In this document: piece by piece, positions 50,901-60,700 of the stretch
How the letters are laid out: each line of letters opens with the position of its first letter
Position numbering within the stretch: position 1 is the stretch's first letter
Assembly (NCBI GenBank): GCA_017508385.1
Contig: JAFVZB010000072.1
Coordinates: 16,053-80,052, forward strand
DNA length: 64,000 nt
Direction: 5' to 3'
DNA from: Lentisphaeria bacterium
GTDB lineage: Bacteria; Verrucomicrobiota; Lentisphaeria; Victivallales; Victivallaceae
Notes under the pieces: model-generated
Databases searched by the model: none
Seen by the model: only the letters and a program-made list of their open reading frames with translations
Told to the model about the DNA's origin: nothing
Position numbers and translations under genes: made by a program

Positions 50901-51943
50901 TCAACGGTGGCATCGTTTAGGGGGAAGAAGCACTCTTTGTCGCTCTTTACCTGCTTGGATTCACTATAAACGGCGTGGGTGTTGGGCGAAAAGTGGAACA
51001 CGGTTTTTCCGTCAAGCACCAGGGCTGTGTCACCATTCTGACCGGAGGCGCCTTTGGCAAAAAGTTTGTTGTTATACGAGGGGAATGGGAGCTCCTGAGC
51101 CTGCCTTACCGCCAGTTTGCTGATCTCCATTTTCGGCAGACCGTCATTGTGATTTTTGAGTGCAAGACCGTGGTTGTCGTATTGGAATTTGCTGGCGGTG
51201 AACTCAAATACTACGGCGATGCGTTTTGCATCTTTGTGGAAGAAGCCGTACTCCTGATAACGGGTCGTGACTCCGGGAATACGCATGTGGCTTATCCAGC
51301 GGGGTTCGGTGAGACTTTCGGGGAGCAGTTTGCCTTTGGCATCGTACTGCTCAACTTTTATTCCGCCGCCCCAGGTGAGTTTTGCTTTTGAAGTAAGTTC
51401 GATATCGAGAGCGGCAGGAGTTCCTGCATATCCCGCTGGTAAATCGGCAAAATATTTGACGTTCGATCCGCCGAAACTCTTTACTTCAATGGTGATTTTG
51501 TTGTCTTTTGAAGTTATTTTGATGAAGTTTCTGCTTTTTTTCCACTTGGCGGCACTTTTCAAAGCTCCGTCAAAGAGGTTGTCGGAAGTGTTGACACAGA
51601 CTGCCTTTTTTGGGGCATCTTTCACCACGGCATAGAGTTTGTCAGTTCCGGCGGGAACGGTGAAGCGGAGTATCTCTTTGCCCGCAGCGTTTCCGGAAAT
51701 CAGCTGAGTATCGAGCTCCTTTTCTCCGTCAGGAGTGACTGCGACGGCTTGAAGAGTGTTTCCCTGCGGAATACCTGCCAGCTTATCGAGTTTTGCCCTG
51801 TCGATCGCGACCTCGTAGGGAAAAGAGGTGTTGTTCCTGCTGTTCCACTCCAATTCGATCGAGTTTGCCGGCTTTGCCGCGGCTGAAAACACGGTCAGTA
51901 AAGAGAGTGCTCCTGCCGCAAAACAGCGGTTCGTATCAAACAT
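47996..51943 (-). CDS. Giant exported transglutaminase-like / LamG-domain protein, paralogue 1
   Basis: A 1315-residue secreted protein with an N-terminal signal peptide (MFDTNRCFAAGALSLLTVFSAAA). A concanavalin-like LamG domain occupies about residues 320-470 (ATVELWVNPQWKK, HNFKFNHKLELKKWSHIAIQYG, FVNGKKVFENKEF). A transglutaminase-like core lies at about 715-765: FECGPLNN gives a candidate nucleophile Cys, GHSFQQVFFDGKNH the His, and VYDLSAQ the Asp. Beta-sandwich modules follow to the C-terminus. Full-length similarity to the gene at 52278 shows a tandem duplication. Function is unknown; cross-linking or cleavage of extracellular protein or peptide material is possible. Expression should come from the promoter at 51996-52024. 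Confidence 0.75.
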   Translation of the reverse strand: MFDTNRCFAAGALSLLTVFSAAAKPANSIELEWNSRNNTSFPYEVAIDRAKLDKLAGIPQGNTLQAVAVTPDGEKELDTQLISGNAAGKEILRFTVPAGTDKLYAVVKDAPKKAVCVNTSDNLFDGALKSAAKWKKSRNFIKITSKDNKITIEVKSFGGSNVKYFADLPAGYAGTPAALDIELTSKAKLTWGGGIKVEQYDAKGKLLPESLTEPRWISHMRIPGVTTRYQEYGFFHKDAKRIAVVFEFTASKFQYDNHGLALKNHNDGLPKMEISKLAVRQAQELPFPSYNNKLFAKGASGQNGDTALVLDGKTVFHFSPNTHAVYSESKQVKSDKECFFPLNDATVELWVNPQWKKSERKKFVILDARNNYGPRAKNKAIRKRIDSLFLATYAPARGAWEVSVYDGTNQHHNFKFNHKLELKKWSHIAIQYGSSGIECFVNGKKVFENKEFSFTERTIDPKFMHNDQIAQLVSLGNDGKVARGVIKNFAPAMVDALRISGGKRYDDEFTPEINPELDGSTYALFDFDRSIDGKSANGLGKIYGSINAPQNFLRERTFSYNGRKIQYFPAKLIDKNNPYKVLNKLNYPVVPSVADFKAARKDNVVKYSAKNGSRKELSIPANTFMNYIEISCPDNVPELRHPVVIANDELDTRSFGDIAESLRNFKGSDYEKVNRLFNLVLGASDYFMTHQATITAHSNKSRHASYQALTLFNSYCGFECGPLNNMAANMLSCAGLLPATQTSGYGHSFQQVFFDGKNHVYDLSAQQFFPSPDNETPASLKELDRENGAFERWDRNSSSFVRQGATRGYSKHVPGMQKRIAYTLHPGEKARFYFYNDGNYNDIQVARCIDPRAVHPNDPFPYDRNFRLARKAPAETVCTEQLYQVYRPFPHYSNAYFTFSGKPSKNNRAFSKITADDFVYAVELPYPIVAGKYQAVTTDGKMADIEISTDGGETYRKLVTEADGRAVYAVRARHAYYIKVKAPIDKVAKFDAYTEVMFNSRIQNCKLKAGNNTLLFKAENGKAADITVSYRSNVKDIIIKDAPYNGAIPGFERQITAVEPGRSVVHTVSGVSDSAKVIPTEGITAKLEDGKLFITAKSSVKAPRIDNVIIDDNGAKKELDVIVMKNIRLSLAKNAQTTGKAKVVAANSDRIQSCAFLKETNQKAVFGFNEIPAGDYTVWVLSRMDSLAARARTQRTGKGQDLALVLPDGSEVGTMAGINSGTEFYKAKYGQPGGKGRFRWDARLDNDHNKYPYFSPRWTTLEKCSSVTLRATRPQNVEVAAVLITPRSCNAFRCELVKLLCGLNYEPRKIAEQQK

Positions 51944-51995
51944 AATCGTCTCCTGTTTGAGTTTTTATTGTTTATGTGATATTCATGTCTCTTAT

Positions 51996-52024
51996 ATTAT
52001 ACAGCATAAAATCGTTTTTTGCAA
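51996..52024 (-). promoter_or_regulatory. Promoter of transglutaminase-like paralogue 1
   Basis: On the minus strand TTGCAA (52019-52024) and a perfect TATAAT (51996-52001) are spaced 17 bp, giving a leader of about 45 nt. The mobile element copy C lies 28 bp upstream of the -35 box. Confidence 0.72.
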
Positions 52025-52052
52025 CTGAAATGTTGGTTTTATTTAATAAAAA

Positions 52053-52212
52053 GCTTTGTTCCTTATATGGGGAGATGATGCGGGGAAAGCGTGAAAACTT
52101 CTTTTCACGAGAAAAGAAGTTTTCCCTCTCTCCCCGCGCCCCTCTCTCCCTTTCAAGAAAAGCGGAGAAACTTTTTTATTTACCTTTACCTACCCATGTC
52201 GGGAACAGAGCC
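52053..52212 (-). mobile_element. 160-bp MITE-like element, copy C
   Basis: Exactly 160 bp, flanked by perfect 9-bp direct repeats TAATAAAAA (52044-52052 and 52213-52221). Left end GCTTTGTTCC and right end GGAACAGAGCC form the imperfect inverted repeat; the central hairpin CTTCTTTTCACGAGAAAAG is present. Inverted relative to copy A. The duplicated target is the U-tract of the terminator of the downstream-reading gene at 52278. Confidence 0.92.
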
Positions 52213-52214
52213 TA

Positions 52215-52250
52215 ATAAAAAAGTCCGAAATACGTCTGAGGTATTCCGGA
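52215..52250 (-). terminator. Intrinsic terminator after transglutaminase-like paralogue 2
   Basis: On the minus strand AAGTCCGGAATAC pairs with GTATTTCGGACTT (13 bp, one G-U pair) across CTCAGAC, followed by a T-rich tract. That tract is one copy of the 9-bp target duplication of mobile element C, so the terminator stayed intact after insertion. Confidence 0.88.
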
Positions 52251-52277
52251 CTTGCTGTTTTCGGTAAACTGCTTGTG

Positions 52278-55200
52278 TCAGCGTTTGTTTGAGTTGTTCA
52301 CCTTCCACGCCTCGTAGTTCAAACCTGCGAGCACTTTGGTCATCTCACAGCGGAAATCATTGTCAACTGCGGGAATTATCAAAACTGCGGCAAGCTCAAC
52401 TGTCTGCGGATGCATCAGATACACATCAAGTCCGCTGCACTTGTTGAGTTTGGTGATGCGGGGCGAGTAGTAGGGATATTTGTTCTGATCCTTATCCTCG
52501 GCTGCATCCCACTTGAAGCGGCCTCTCTCTTTACCGTTGCCGAACATGGCTTTGTAAAATTCGGTTCCGGAGTGGATTCCGTTAAAGGTACCGATGAGTT
52601 TGCCTGAGGGGAGTTTTATTCCGGCGATACCGCCTCTTTTGCCGTTGCTCTGATTGCGTCCGGCAGTCCAGACGAGATATTCACCCTCGGGTATCTCCTT
52701 GAAATTGAAGCGCACGGCATCGTTTCTGTTTTTGAGAATGACGCAATCCTGAACACGCTCACTTCCGGCGGGAGCAGGCTCGGCGTTCTTCTGCAGTTTG
52801 GCATCTTTGGCAAGCGCAAGACGGACTCCCTTTGCCACCAGCACGGTCAACTCTTTTTCGGCTCCGTTATCGTTGATGGTGACGTAGTCGAAGCGGGGCA
52901 TTGCTCCGTCGGCTTTGGCGGTCACGGTCAGTTTGCCGTCAGCGAGCTTGGCGGTGATGCCGCAGGATGAGGTCACTGCGGCACTGCTGCTCAGACCGGT
53001 AACTTCGTGGGTCACGCTTTTTCCCGGTTCAACAGCGGTGAGCTGGCGTTCATTTCCGGGAATAGCTCCGGTGTAGGGAGCATCCTTGATGATGATATCT
53101 TTGACATCGCTTCTGTATGCGATGGTGATGTCGGCGGCGTTTTTATCCATACTCTTGTAAAGAATAGAGTTTTTACCACCCTTGAGTTTGCAATTCTGGA
53201 TACGGCTGTTGAACATCATCTCGGTCGAAGCCTTGAAATTTTTCACCTTTTCGACCGGAGCATTGACTCTGATGATATATCCCTGACGGGCTCTCACTGC
53301 ATAAGTTGCGACTCCTTTGGCATCTGTGACCAGCTTGCGGAAAGTTTTTGCTCCGTCGGTGGAAATCTCGATGTCTGCGCTCTTGCCGTCAACGGTCTCG
53401 GCTTTGTAGCTTGCCGCCACGATGGGGTAGGGAACATCGATTTGATAGCAGAAGCTGTCGGCAGTGAAGCGTGAAAACGCCTTGTTGCTCTTTGCCGGTT
53501 TTCCGTCAAAGGTGAGGAACGCATTTGAGTAGTGCGGGAACGGGCGGTGTATCTGATAGAGCTGCTCGTTTGCCACCACCTCTTTGGGAGCGAACTTCAT
53601 GATGCGGTACTCGGCGGGGTAGGGGAATTTATCTCCCGGATGCACGGCGTTGGGGTCAACGCAGCGCTTGTTCTGGATATCGTTATACATACCGTTGTTG
53701 TAGAAGTAGAAACGCATCTTTTCGCCCGGATTGAGGTTGTAAGCGATACGTTTCTGCATGACCGGAACGCTTCTTGCGTACCAGCGGGATACTCCCTGAC
53801 GGATAAATGCTCCGCCGGAGTTTCCGAATCTCTGGAACGGACCGTTTTCAATATCAAGCTCTCCGAGACTTGCCGCCGTCTCATTGTCATGGGCAGGGAA
53901 AAATCTCTGGGCTGAGAGGTCGTAGAGGTGGTTCTTGCCATCATAGAAGACCTGCTCAAAAGCGTGTCCGTATCCTCCGACCATGGTGGCGGGGAGCATT
54001 CCTGAACAGGTGAACATATTTGCTGTCATGCTGTTGAGCGGACCGCACTCGAAACCGCAGTAGTTGTTGAGCATCGAAAGAGCCTGATAATCGGCTCTCA
54101 GAGCTTTATTGGTGTGCGGAATGAAACTCACCTGATTGGTCATAAAGTAGTCACTGGCTTTGAGCACCAGATTAAAGAGGATATTGGCACGGTCTTTGCC
54201 GCTGACTTTGCCCAGATCAAGGCTGTCGGCGATGTCTCCGAAACTGCGGGTATCCAGCTCGTCATTGGCGATGAGCACGGGGTGGATGAGCGTGTCGGAG
54301 TCCTCGGGGCAGGCGATCTCAATATAGTCCATGTAGCTCTTTCCGGGAATGGTGAGCTCTTTGGTGCTGCCCGGAGTTGTTTTGTATTTGACTGTACTGC
54401 TTTTGCGGGCGGCTTTGAAGTCTGCGACAGTGGGCAGATTTCTGTAATTGTAGATGTTGAGCACTTTGTCAGGATCATTGTTATCCTGCAGCGTGGCGGG
54501 GTAATACTGCACCTTTTTGCCGCTCATGGTGAAGAAACGGGCACTCAGCGGCAGATGTTTGTGGTTGATCGAAGCGGAAATATTTCCCTGACCCCATGCG
54601 CTCTTGCCATCGATGCTGTGGTCGAAGTTGAAGAGGGCTGCGGTTTTGTCATCGACGGTGAATGATTTTGCCGGAGTGAACTCTTTTTCATAGCGTTTGC
54701 CGCTTGAAATGCGCACCAGATCCATCTGGAAGGGCACGAGCGGAGCTCTTTTGGATTTGTCGAATCCTGAACGGTGCATTCCTCGGTTGCCGCCGAACTC
54801 GACCTGCTGAACGGTGAGTCCGTTGGGTTTCTCTTCAGCGAAGATGTTGCGGGGCTGGAAGCTGAATTTTTTGTCGCTGAACACGGGTTTGCCGTTGATG
54901 AAGCAGACAAATCCATCCTTGCCGTACTGGAACGCAAGGTGAGCCCAGTTTTTGACATCAAGTTTGTGGTTGAATTGGAAGACGCTGGCTTCGAGCGTAT
55001 TATCTTTCACCAGAACTTTCCACTTTCCTGAACGGGGAGTGTATGTGACACTGAACATCTCTCCGAAGCTCTTCTTGAAGTTCTTGCGGTCTTCACGGTC
55101 ACGGTTCATGGCGGTCACGAGGATAAGTTCACGACTATCTCTTTTCTTCCACATGGGTTTGACCCAGAGTTCGACAGTGGCATCGTTGAGCGGCCAGAAG

Positions 55201-56198
55201 GTCTGTTTTTCATTTCTGAGCTGCTTGCCCATGGCGTAAACGCTGTGGCTGTTGGGAGTGTAGAAGAAGATGGTTCTGCCGTCGAGATTCAAAGCGGTGT
55301 CTCCGGCTTCGCCTGAAACTCCCTGCGGGAAAAAGTGCTCATCGTAAGCCGGGAACGGCAGAACGGCGGCTTTTCTCACGGCGAGTTTGCTCAGTTCAAA
55401 CTCAGGCAGTGAGATGGAGTTGTCTTTGATTTCCAAACCGTAATTATCGTATTTGTACTTCGGAGCAACGATTTCAAAAGAAAAAGCAAGACGTACAGCA
55501 TCCTTGTGGATGTATCCCGTTTTGATATGGTGGCTCCTGACTCCGGGAGCACGCATAAGACTTATCCAGCGGGGGTCGGTGAGACTTTCGGGCAGGAGTT
55601 TGCCTTTTTTGTCATACTGTTCGACCAGCGTTCCGTTGCCCCAGGTGAGTTTTGAGAGCGACTGCACGGTGAACTCGAATTTGGCGGGAGCTCCGGCATA
55701 TCCCTCAGGCAGGGTGACAAAGTATTTGATAACGTAGTTGCCGTGATTATTGACTTTGAAAACCATTCCGTTTTTGGAAAGTTTCGCAGAAACCTCTTTC
55801 GGCATCTTCCATTTTGCAGGACTTTTGAGAGCTCCTGCAAAGAGGTTGTCGGCGGAATTGGCACATTTTTTTACTGTTTTTTTGTCTCGCTTTCTTGCGA
55901 CCAGCTTTTCAGTTCCGGCGGGAACGGTCATTCTGAGAGTCTCGACATCCTTGCGGTTCGTGTCGATGACGGTAACATCGAGTTTTGTCTCTTTGCCGCC
56001 GCTTACGGCATAGACATCGAGGGCGGAATTTTTATCTATTCCGGCAAGTTTATCCAGTTTCGCTCTGTCGATGACAGTTTCGCAGGGCAGTGACGGGTCA
56101 AAGCGGGGATTCCACTCCAGAGGAATATCATTTGCGGCGGCAAACGCTGTTCCTGCCAGAGCACTGACAATCAGTGATGACAACAGTTGTTTCAACAT
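52278..56198 (-). CDS. Giant exported transglutaminase-like / LamG-domain protein, paralogue 2
   Basis: A 1306-residue secreted protein with a signal peptide (MLKQLLSSLIVSALAGTAFA), collinear with the gene at 47996. It has the same opening (IPLEWNPR, then IDRAKLDKLAGI), the same LamG-like segment (VELWVKPMWKKR, FNHKLDVKNWAHLAFQYG, FINGKPVFSDKKF) and the same candidate triad: Cys in YCGFECGPLNS, His in GYGHAFEQVFYDG and Asp in LYDLSAQ (about residues 713-765). Conserved triad residues in two diverged copies suggest active enzymes. The start at 56198 is chosen because GGAG sits seven bases before it; an ATG at 56210 overlaps that site. It has its own promoter (56239-56267) and terminator, so the paralogues are separate units. 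Function unknown. Confidence 0.75.
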   Translation of the reverse strand: MLKQLLSSLIVSALAGTAFAAANDIPLEWNPRFDPSLPCETVIDRAKLDKLAGIDKNSALDVYAVSGGKETKLDVTVIDTNRKDVETLRMTVPAGTEKLVARKRDKKTVKKCANSADNLFAGALKSPAKWKMPKEVSAKLSKNGMVFKVNNHGNYVIKYFVTLPEGYAGAPAKFEFTVQSLSKLTWGNGTLVEQYDKKGKLLPESLTDPRWISLMRAPGVRSHHIKTGYIHKDAVRLAFSFEIVAPKYKYDNYGLEIKDNSISLPEFELSKLAVRKAAVLPFPAYDEHFFPQGVSGEAGDTALNLDGRTIFFYTPNSHSVYAMGKQLRNEKQTFWPLNDATVELWVKPMWKKRDSRELILVTAMNRDREDRKNFKKSFGEMFSVTYTPRSGKWKVLVKDNTLEASVFQFNHKLDVKNWAHLAFQYGKDGFVCFINGKPVFSDKKFSFQPRNIFAEEKPNGLTVQQVEFGGNRGMHRSGFDKSKRAPLVPFQMDLVRISSGKRYEKEFTPAKSFTVDDKTAALFNFDHSIDGKSAWGQGNISASINHKHLPLSARFFTMSGKKVQYYPATLQDNNDPDKVLNIYNYRNLPTVADFKAARKSSTVKYKTTPGSTKELTIPGKSYMDYIEIACPEDSDTLIHPVLIANDELDTRSFGDIADSLDLGKVSGKDRANILFNLVLKASDYFMTNQVSFIPHTNKALRADYQALSMLNNYCGFECGPLNSMTANMFTCSGMLPATMVGGYGHAFEQVFYDGKNHLYDLSAQRFFPAHDNETAASLGELDIENGPFQRFGNSGGAFIRQGVSRWYARSVPVMQKRIAYNLNPGEKMRFYFYNNGMYNDIQNKRCVDPNAVHPGDKFPYPAEYRIMKFAPKEVVANEQLYQIHRPFPHYSNAFLTFDGKPAKSNKAFSRFTADSFCYQIDVPYPIVAASYKAETVDGKSADIEISTDGAKTFRKLVTDAKGVATYAVRARQGYIIRVNAPVEKVKNFKASTEMMFNSRIQNCKLKGGKNSILYKSMDKNAADITIAYRSDVKDIIIKDAPYTGAIPGNERQLTAVEPGKSVTHEVTGLSSSAAVTSSCGITAKLADGKLTVTAKADGAMPRFDYVTINDNGAEKELTVLVAKGVRLALAKDAKLQKNAEPAPAGSERVQDCVILKNRNDAVRFNFKEIPEGEYLVWTAGRNQSNGKRGGIAGIKLPSGKLIGTFNGIHSGTEFYKAMFGNGKERGRFKWDAAEDKDQNKYPYYSPRITKLNKCSGLDVYLMHPQTVELAAVLIIPAVDNDFRCEMTKVLAGLNYEAWKVNNSNKR

Positions 56199-56238
56199 CT
56201 TGAACTCCATTTTTACACTGTTTATATAAGGTTTTTAT

Positions 56239-56267
56239 ACTATACACTTGTTCAGACAATAAGTCAA
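56239..56267 (-). promoter_or_regulatory. Promoter of transglutaminase-like paralogue 2
   Basis: On the minus strand TTGACT (56262-56267) and TATAGT (56239-56244) are spaced 17 bp, about 35 nt before the start at 56198. It lies immediately after the end of the FAH-family gene at 56272. Confidence 0.7.
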
Positions 56268-56271
56268 GAAT

Positions 56272-56934
56272 TTATTTTCCGGGATTCTCCAGAACCCACT
56301 CAAAGGTGTTTCCTGCGTGGTCGGTGGCAGAGAGTGTGTCACCGGCAGAGAGCGCACCCACTCCCGGAGGAGTTCCGGTGTAGATGAGGTCGCCCGGCAG
56401 GAGCTCCCAGTATTTCGATATCGCAAGCAGGAGCTCAGGAATGGGGAAAATCATCTTTGCTGTATCGCCCGACTGGCGCAGCTTGCCGTTGATGCTGCCG
56501 GAAAACTCTATCTTTGCCAAATCTGCTGCGCTTCCTGAAAATGGAACGAATTTGCCGATGGGAGCACTGTCATCGAATCCTTTGCAGATTTCCCACGGCA
56601 GGGCTTTGCCGAGCAGATGGTTTTGAGTCTCACGCAGGGTGAGGTCATATCCGACAGCGAGACCTGAAACAAAAGTTGCGGCATCCTCAAAGTTTTCGGG
56701 AACTCCCTTTTTGCCGATGAGCACGACAAGTTCAGTTTCAAAATGCGGAGTCTCTCCGCAGCGGGGAAAGCGTATTGTACTGCCGGCAGTTACCAGAGAG
56801 GTGGCAGGTTTGGAAAATATCACCGGTGACTCAGGACGGTCATTGCCGAGCTCTTCGATATGCTCAACATAGTTTCTGCCGATACAGAAAACTCTCTGAC
56901 AATCGTACTCTTTTGATGACAAGTTGATTTTCAT
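56272..56934 (-). CDS. Fumarylacetoacetate hydrolase (FAH) family protein
   Basis: A 220-residue enzyme of the FAH superfamily, which hydrolyses C-C bonds in, or decarboxylates, small keto acids. Motifs: CIGRNYVEHIEELGN near the N-terminus, VIFSKPATSLV, the metal ligands of ETELVVLIGK (E-x-E), GYDLTLRETQ, LPWEICKGFDDSAPIG, and late LLPGDLIYTGTPPGVG. The length is that of short FAH proteins such as FAHD1-like oxaloacetate decarboxylases or acylpyruvate hydrolases; the substrate cannot be chosen from sequence. Its ATG overlaps the stop of the MBL-fold gene (ATGA), so it is in the same unit as that gene and the LplT-Aas-like gene. Confidence 0.9.
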   Translation of the reverse strand: MKINLSSKEYDCQRVFCIGRNYVEHIEELGNDRPESPVIFSKPATSLVTAGSTIRFPRCGETPHFETELVVLIGKKGVPENFEDAATFVSGLAVGYDLTLRETQNHLLGKALPWEICKGFDDSAPIGKFVPFSGSAADLAKIEFSGSINGKLRQSGDTAKMIFPIPELLLAISKYWELLPGDLIYTGTPPGVGALSAGDTLSATDHAGNTFEWVLENPGK

Positions 56935-57731
56935 AACGGATCACTTTCAATTAACTCGTTGAAATGTTTCTCTGCTTTATTGAGCATATCCAGCCACGAG
57001 CTGCTGTCGATGAAGGCATCTGCGTCGCCGTTGCGGAGTCTTTCGGCTCTTTCGATGGTCTGGTTCTGATTGCAGTGATTTCCCACGTTGATATCCACGC
57101 TTCTGGTCTTGCAAAGTGCGAGTGAGCGGGCAAAATCGCCTCTCCAGTTTTCCTTTTCCAGATGGTATTTTTTGATGCGGTCACTCGTTAACGTGTTCCT
57201 GCCGAGACCGCCCATCATGGCGGCAGTGAGGATACCACGGTGGGTTTCGGTCTGCCAGAAGAACGAGAACGTGCCCGGAGTGTGACCGGGAGTCGATACA
57301 CATTCGATTTTTGTGTTTCCGAGCTCGATGATATCGCCGTCCTCAAGCAGGATATCAGGTGTGAAGTATTGGAAATCCATATTGAGCTCTTTTGCGTAGA
57401 CAAGGTCGTTTTCTCCCATCACCATCGGGCGGTCTGCCTTGCCGATGATGGTCTTGGCACCGGTGAGTTCTGCGAGAGCCGCCGTTGCTCCCGAGTGGTC
57501 GATGTGACCGTGGGAGTGCAGGATATACTTTATATCGTGCGGGTCAAATCCCAGACGGTAGATATTGTCGATGACAGCGTAGAGCGTTTCCTGATATCCT
57601 GAGTCGATCAGAATCAGTCCGTCAGTTGTGTCTATCAGATGCGATGATGCCGGAACTGTTCCGACAAAATAGATGTTTCCGCAGAGACGGAATGGGTCAA
57701 CAACTCCTCCCCATGGCTTTTTTTTGTTCAT
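56931..57731 (-). CDS. MBL-fold metallohydrolase (class B3 beta-lactamase-like)
   Basis: A 266-residue metallo-beta-lactamase-fold hydrolase. Zinc-binding residues are LHSHGHIDHSGATAAL (HxHxDH), the later His in VSTPGHTPGTFSFFW, and the last His in VGNHCNQNQT. The opening PFRLCGNIYFVGTVPASSHLIDTTDGLILIDSGY resembles subclass B3-like enzymes, which include both beta-lactamases and other hydrolases. No signal peptide is visible, arguing against a periplasmic lactamase. An alternative GTG start at 57740 overlaps the stop of the upstream gene (GTGA); the ATG at 57731 has GGGTG seven bases upstream and is preferred slightly. Confidence 0.85.
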   Translation of the reverse strand: MNKKKPWGGVVDPFRLCGNIYFVGTVPASSHLIDTTDGLILIDSGYQETLYAVIDNIYRLGFDPHDIKYILHSHGHIDHSGATAALAELTGAKTIIGKADRPMVMGENDLVYAKELNMDFQYFTPDILLEDGDIIELGNTKIECVSTPGHTPGTFSFFWQTETHRGILTAAMMGGLGRNTLTSDRIKKYHLEKENWRGDFARSLALCKTRSVDINVGNHCNQNQTIERAERLRNGDADAFIDSSSWLDMLNKAEKHFNELIESDPL

Positions 57732-57736
57732 GTCTT

Positions 57737-60700
57737 TCACCCGTTGTATTTTTCTGACTCTTTCTGTAAGGCGGCAAGATCGAGCTTGCCGTTGCCGAGG
57801 GCGGGCAGATGCTCGATGTAAATAAAGTTTTCAGGTTTGGGTATCCAGAGGTTGGGGATACCCTTTTCTCTCAGCCGTTTGACCACCTGCTCAGGAGCAA
57901 GCCTTTCACGGTCGCAGTAGAACACCAGAAGTTTTTCACCTTTTGCCTGATCGGTCGCTCCGCATACCGCCAGCAGACGGTCTTCGGGACGCAGGATATT
58001 GTTGATCTCTCTCTCAACCAGTTCATGCGGAACCATTTCACCTGCGATTTTACTGAAACGTGAGAGCCTGCCTGTGATGGTGATGAATCCTTTGCGTGAC
58101 ATGCGGGCGATGTCTCCGGTAACGTACCAGCCGTCACGGATGACCTCATTGGTCTTTTCGGGCTCACCGAGATAACCTTTCATCACGATGGCACCTTTGA
58201 CGATGAGCAGACCGTCGGTGTTTTCATCCATGAGTTCAAAGGTCGAGGGGTCAACGATTTTTGCACAGACTCCGATGAGCGGCGGACCGATGCTGCCGGG
58301 TTCGACGACGTGGGTTCCCATCTCATTGACCGATGCGGCAAGGTTGATGGAAACCACGGGCGAGAGCTCGGTGCATCCGTAAGCCTCAGTTATGACCAAT
58401 CCTGTCATATTGCGGAACTTTTCCGCCACATCATCACGCAGTTTTTCCGCTCCGGTGATGACCAGACGGATGTTTTTGAAATCCTCGGGAACACAGCGGC
58501 GCATATAGAGCTGTAAAAATCCGGGAGTGGCGCACAGAATAGAGAGTTTTCCGTGCTTCATCGATTCGGCTACACTTGCCGCATCGAGGGCGTTGGGAAT
58601 GAGTACCGTTCTGGTTCCGGTAACGATCGGCATCCAGAAACAGACCGCCATTCCGAAAGAGTGGAAGAGCGGCAGATTGCCGACTACTCCGTCATTTTTG
58701 CGGTAGTTGATCGAGCTGCTTATTGAGAGTACGTCGGCGATGATGTTGTGGTGCGAGAGCATGATCCCTTTGGGAATACCCGTCGATCCGCTGGAAAATA
58801 TCAGTACACCGATTTTTTCGACATCGTTCCAGTTTTCCGGAGAGAGCTGTTTCATAAGTTCGTTTGCCGGAAAGAACACTGCGGCGATGAACCAGCAGAG
58901 TTTGCTCCACCAGGTGCATCCGTGTTTTTTCGCCTCGTCGATGAAAATTATTTCTGCATCGCATTGGATCCCCGACTTTTCAAAAATCTCTTTTGAAGTG
59001 ATTATCCGTTTGAGTCCTGCCTTTTCGATGGCGATAGCGTTGGCATTGCGTCCTGCGGTGTAGTTGAGGATGGCGGGAGTTTTGTTTGACATCTGGGTTC
59101 CGAGCATGGCGACGGCGAAATCTATCGAGTTGGGCAGCATGATTCCGACATAGTTGCCCTCATCGGCTTTGGCGTTGCGGCGCAGAAAACGGCTGAAGAG
59201 GGCAGCCTGCAGGAAGAGACGGAAGTTGGAAGGTCTTTTCCAATGCGGAACAGTGCATTCGGTAAAAATCGTTTCCGCCGGATGGCGTTTTGCCTGATAA
59301 CAGAAAATCGTGTGCAGTGGTTTAGCTGATGTGTCGGGAATAAGCTCGGTTTCCGCACCCAGTTCAGCCATGATGATTCTCATCTCGTAGGCGTTGGTGT
59401 TTCTGGATACCGGTTTGCCGATGGTGACCGATGCCGGATGGCGGCGCAATCCGGGCAGTCTCAATTTGAACCTGCCATCCTGACTGCATGAAAAGATACT
59501 GCCCCAAGTCATGCCGATGCGCATGGGGATGACCGGAATATCCTGATCTTCGGGCAGCCAGTTGCCTATTCCGTTGCGGAAACTTGACATTGTGCCGTTG
59601 CGGGTGATATCGTCCTCAGGGAACACACAGATAAGTTCGCCGTTTCTCAGCAGGTCACGGGTGGTCTGGATAAGCTCTTTATGCTTCTGCACCCGTTTGC
59701 TCGGAACTTCGAGAAATCCGATGGATTTATAGAGGGTGTGCAGTATCGGCACCCGGTAGTAGTGCTCGTGCATCATAAAGCGTATCGGACGGCTGGTACA
59801 CGCTGAGATAAAGAGGATATCCACAAATGAAGCTCTGTTCGCCACCAGAAGAGCGGGACCCGACTCGGGCAGACGCTCAGCATTGTAGATGTTGAGGCGG
59901 TAAATGGTGTCGAGCATGATCCTGAAAAGCATTCTCAGCAGGAATTGCGGCATAAGTGTGAAGCTCACGATCGAGAGAGTCAGCGTGAGCAGTGATACCA
60001 CCAGACAGACGGTGAATATGCTCACATTGAAGTAGTACATGAGAAAAGTAAGTATGATCGCCAGCAGAAGTCCTCCTGAGAACGGCAGATAGAACCAGCT
60101 GAAAAATCTTGGAGCGAACTCCTTTTTGATAAAATACTCCTGATAACACTGGAGCGGAATAAGAATACTGCCGGTGGCAAATCCGAAGATGAAGAGCAGT
60201 ATCACCAGAAAACTGCCCTCGGCGTATCTGTCGCCAGCAAACGGAAGCAAACCCACTGCGAGAGATGAAAAGGTCATGAGGATTATTCCCGTCGGAACTA
60301 TTCCGATCTCGACCTTGCCACGGGAGCGGTAGCCTGAGGATATGATACCGAAGAGAGCTCCGATGAGCGGAGTAGCCATCAGAAGATATTGCAGATAGAT
60401 GTTGTCGGTGACTCCGGTGAAATGCAGTCCGAGATACTGAACGGCGATGCAGGATATCAGAATGAGAGCGGCGAAAACGTAGCACTCACCGACTCCGGTC
60501 ATTACCAGTTCCCGGTAACGCTGGAGCTTCACCAGACCCTTGGGCAGTTTTATTTTCAGCTCAAGTTTGAGCTCGTCCTTGTCTGCTTTGGGGGCGGGTA
60601 TGGATTCGAGCCGTGAAGAAAACAGCAGTGCAGCCGCCGCCGGGATCATCGCAAGTCCCAGAGCGATGCTTGCCGGAAGATGACATTGTACGGCGGCGAT

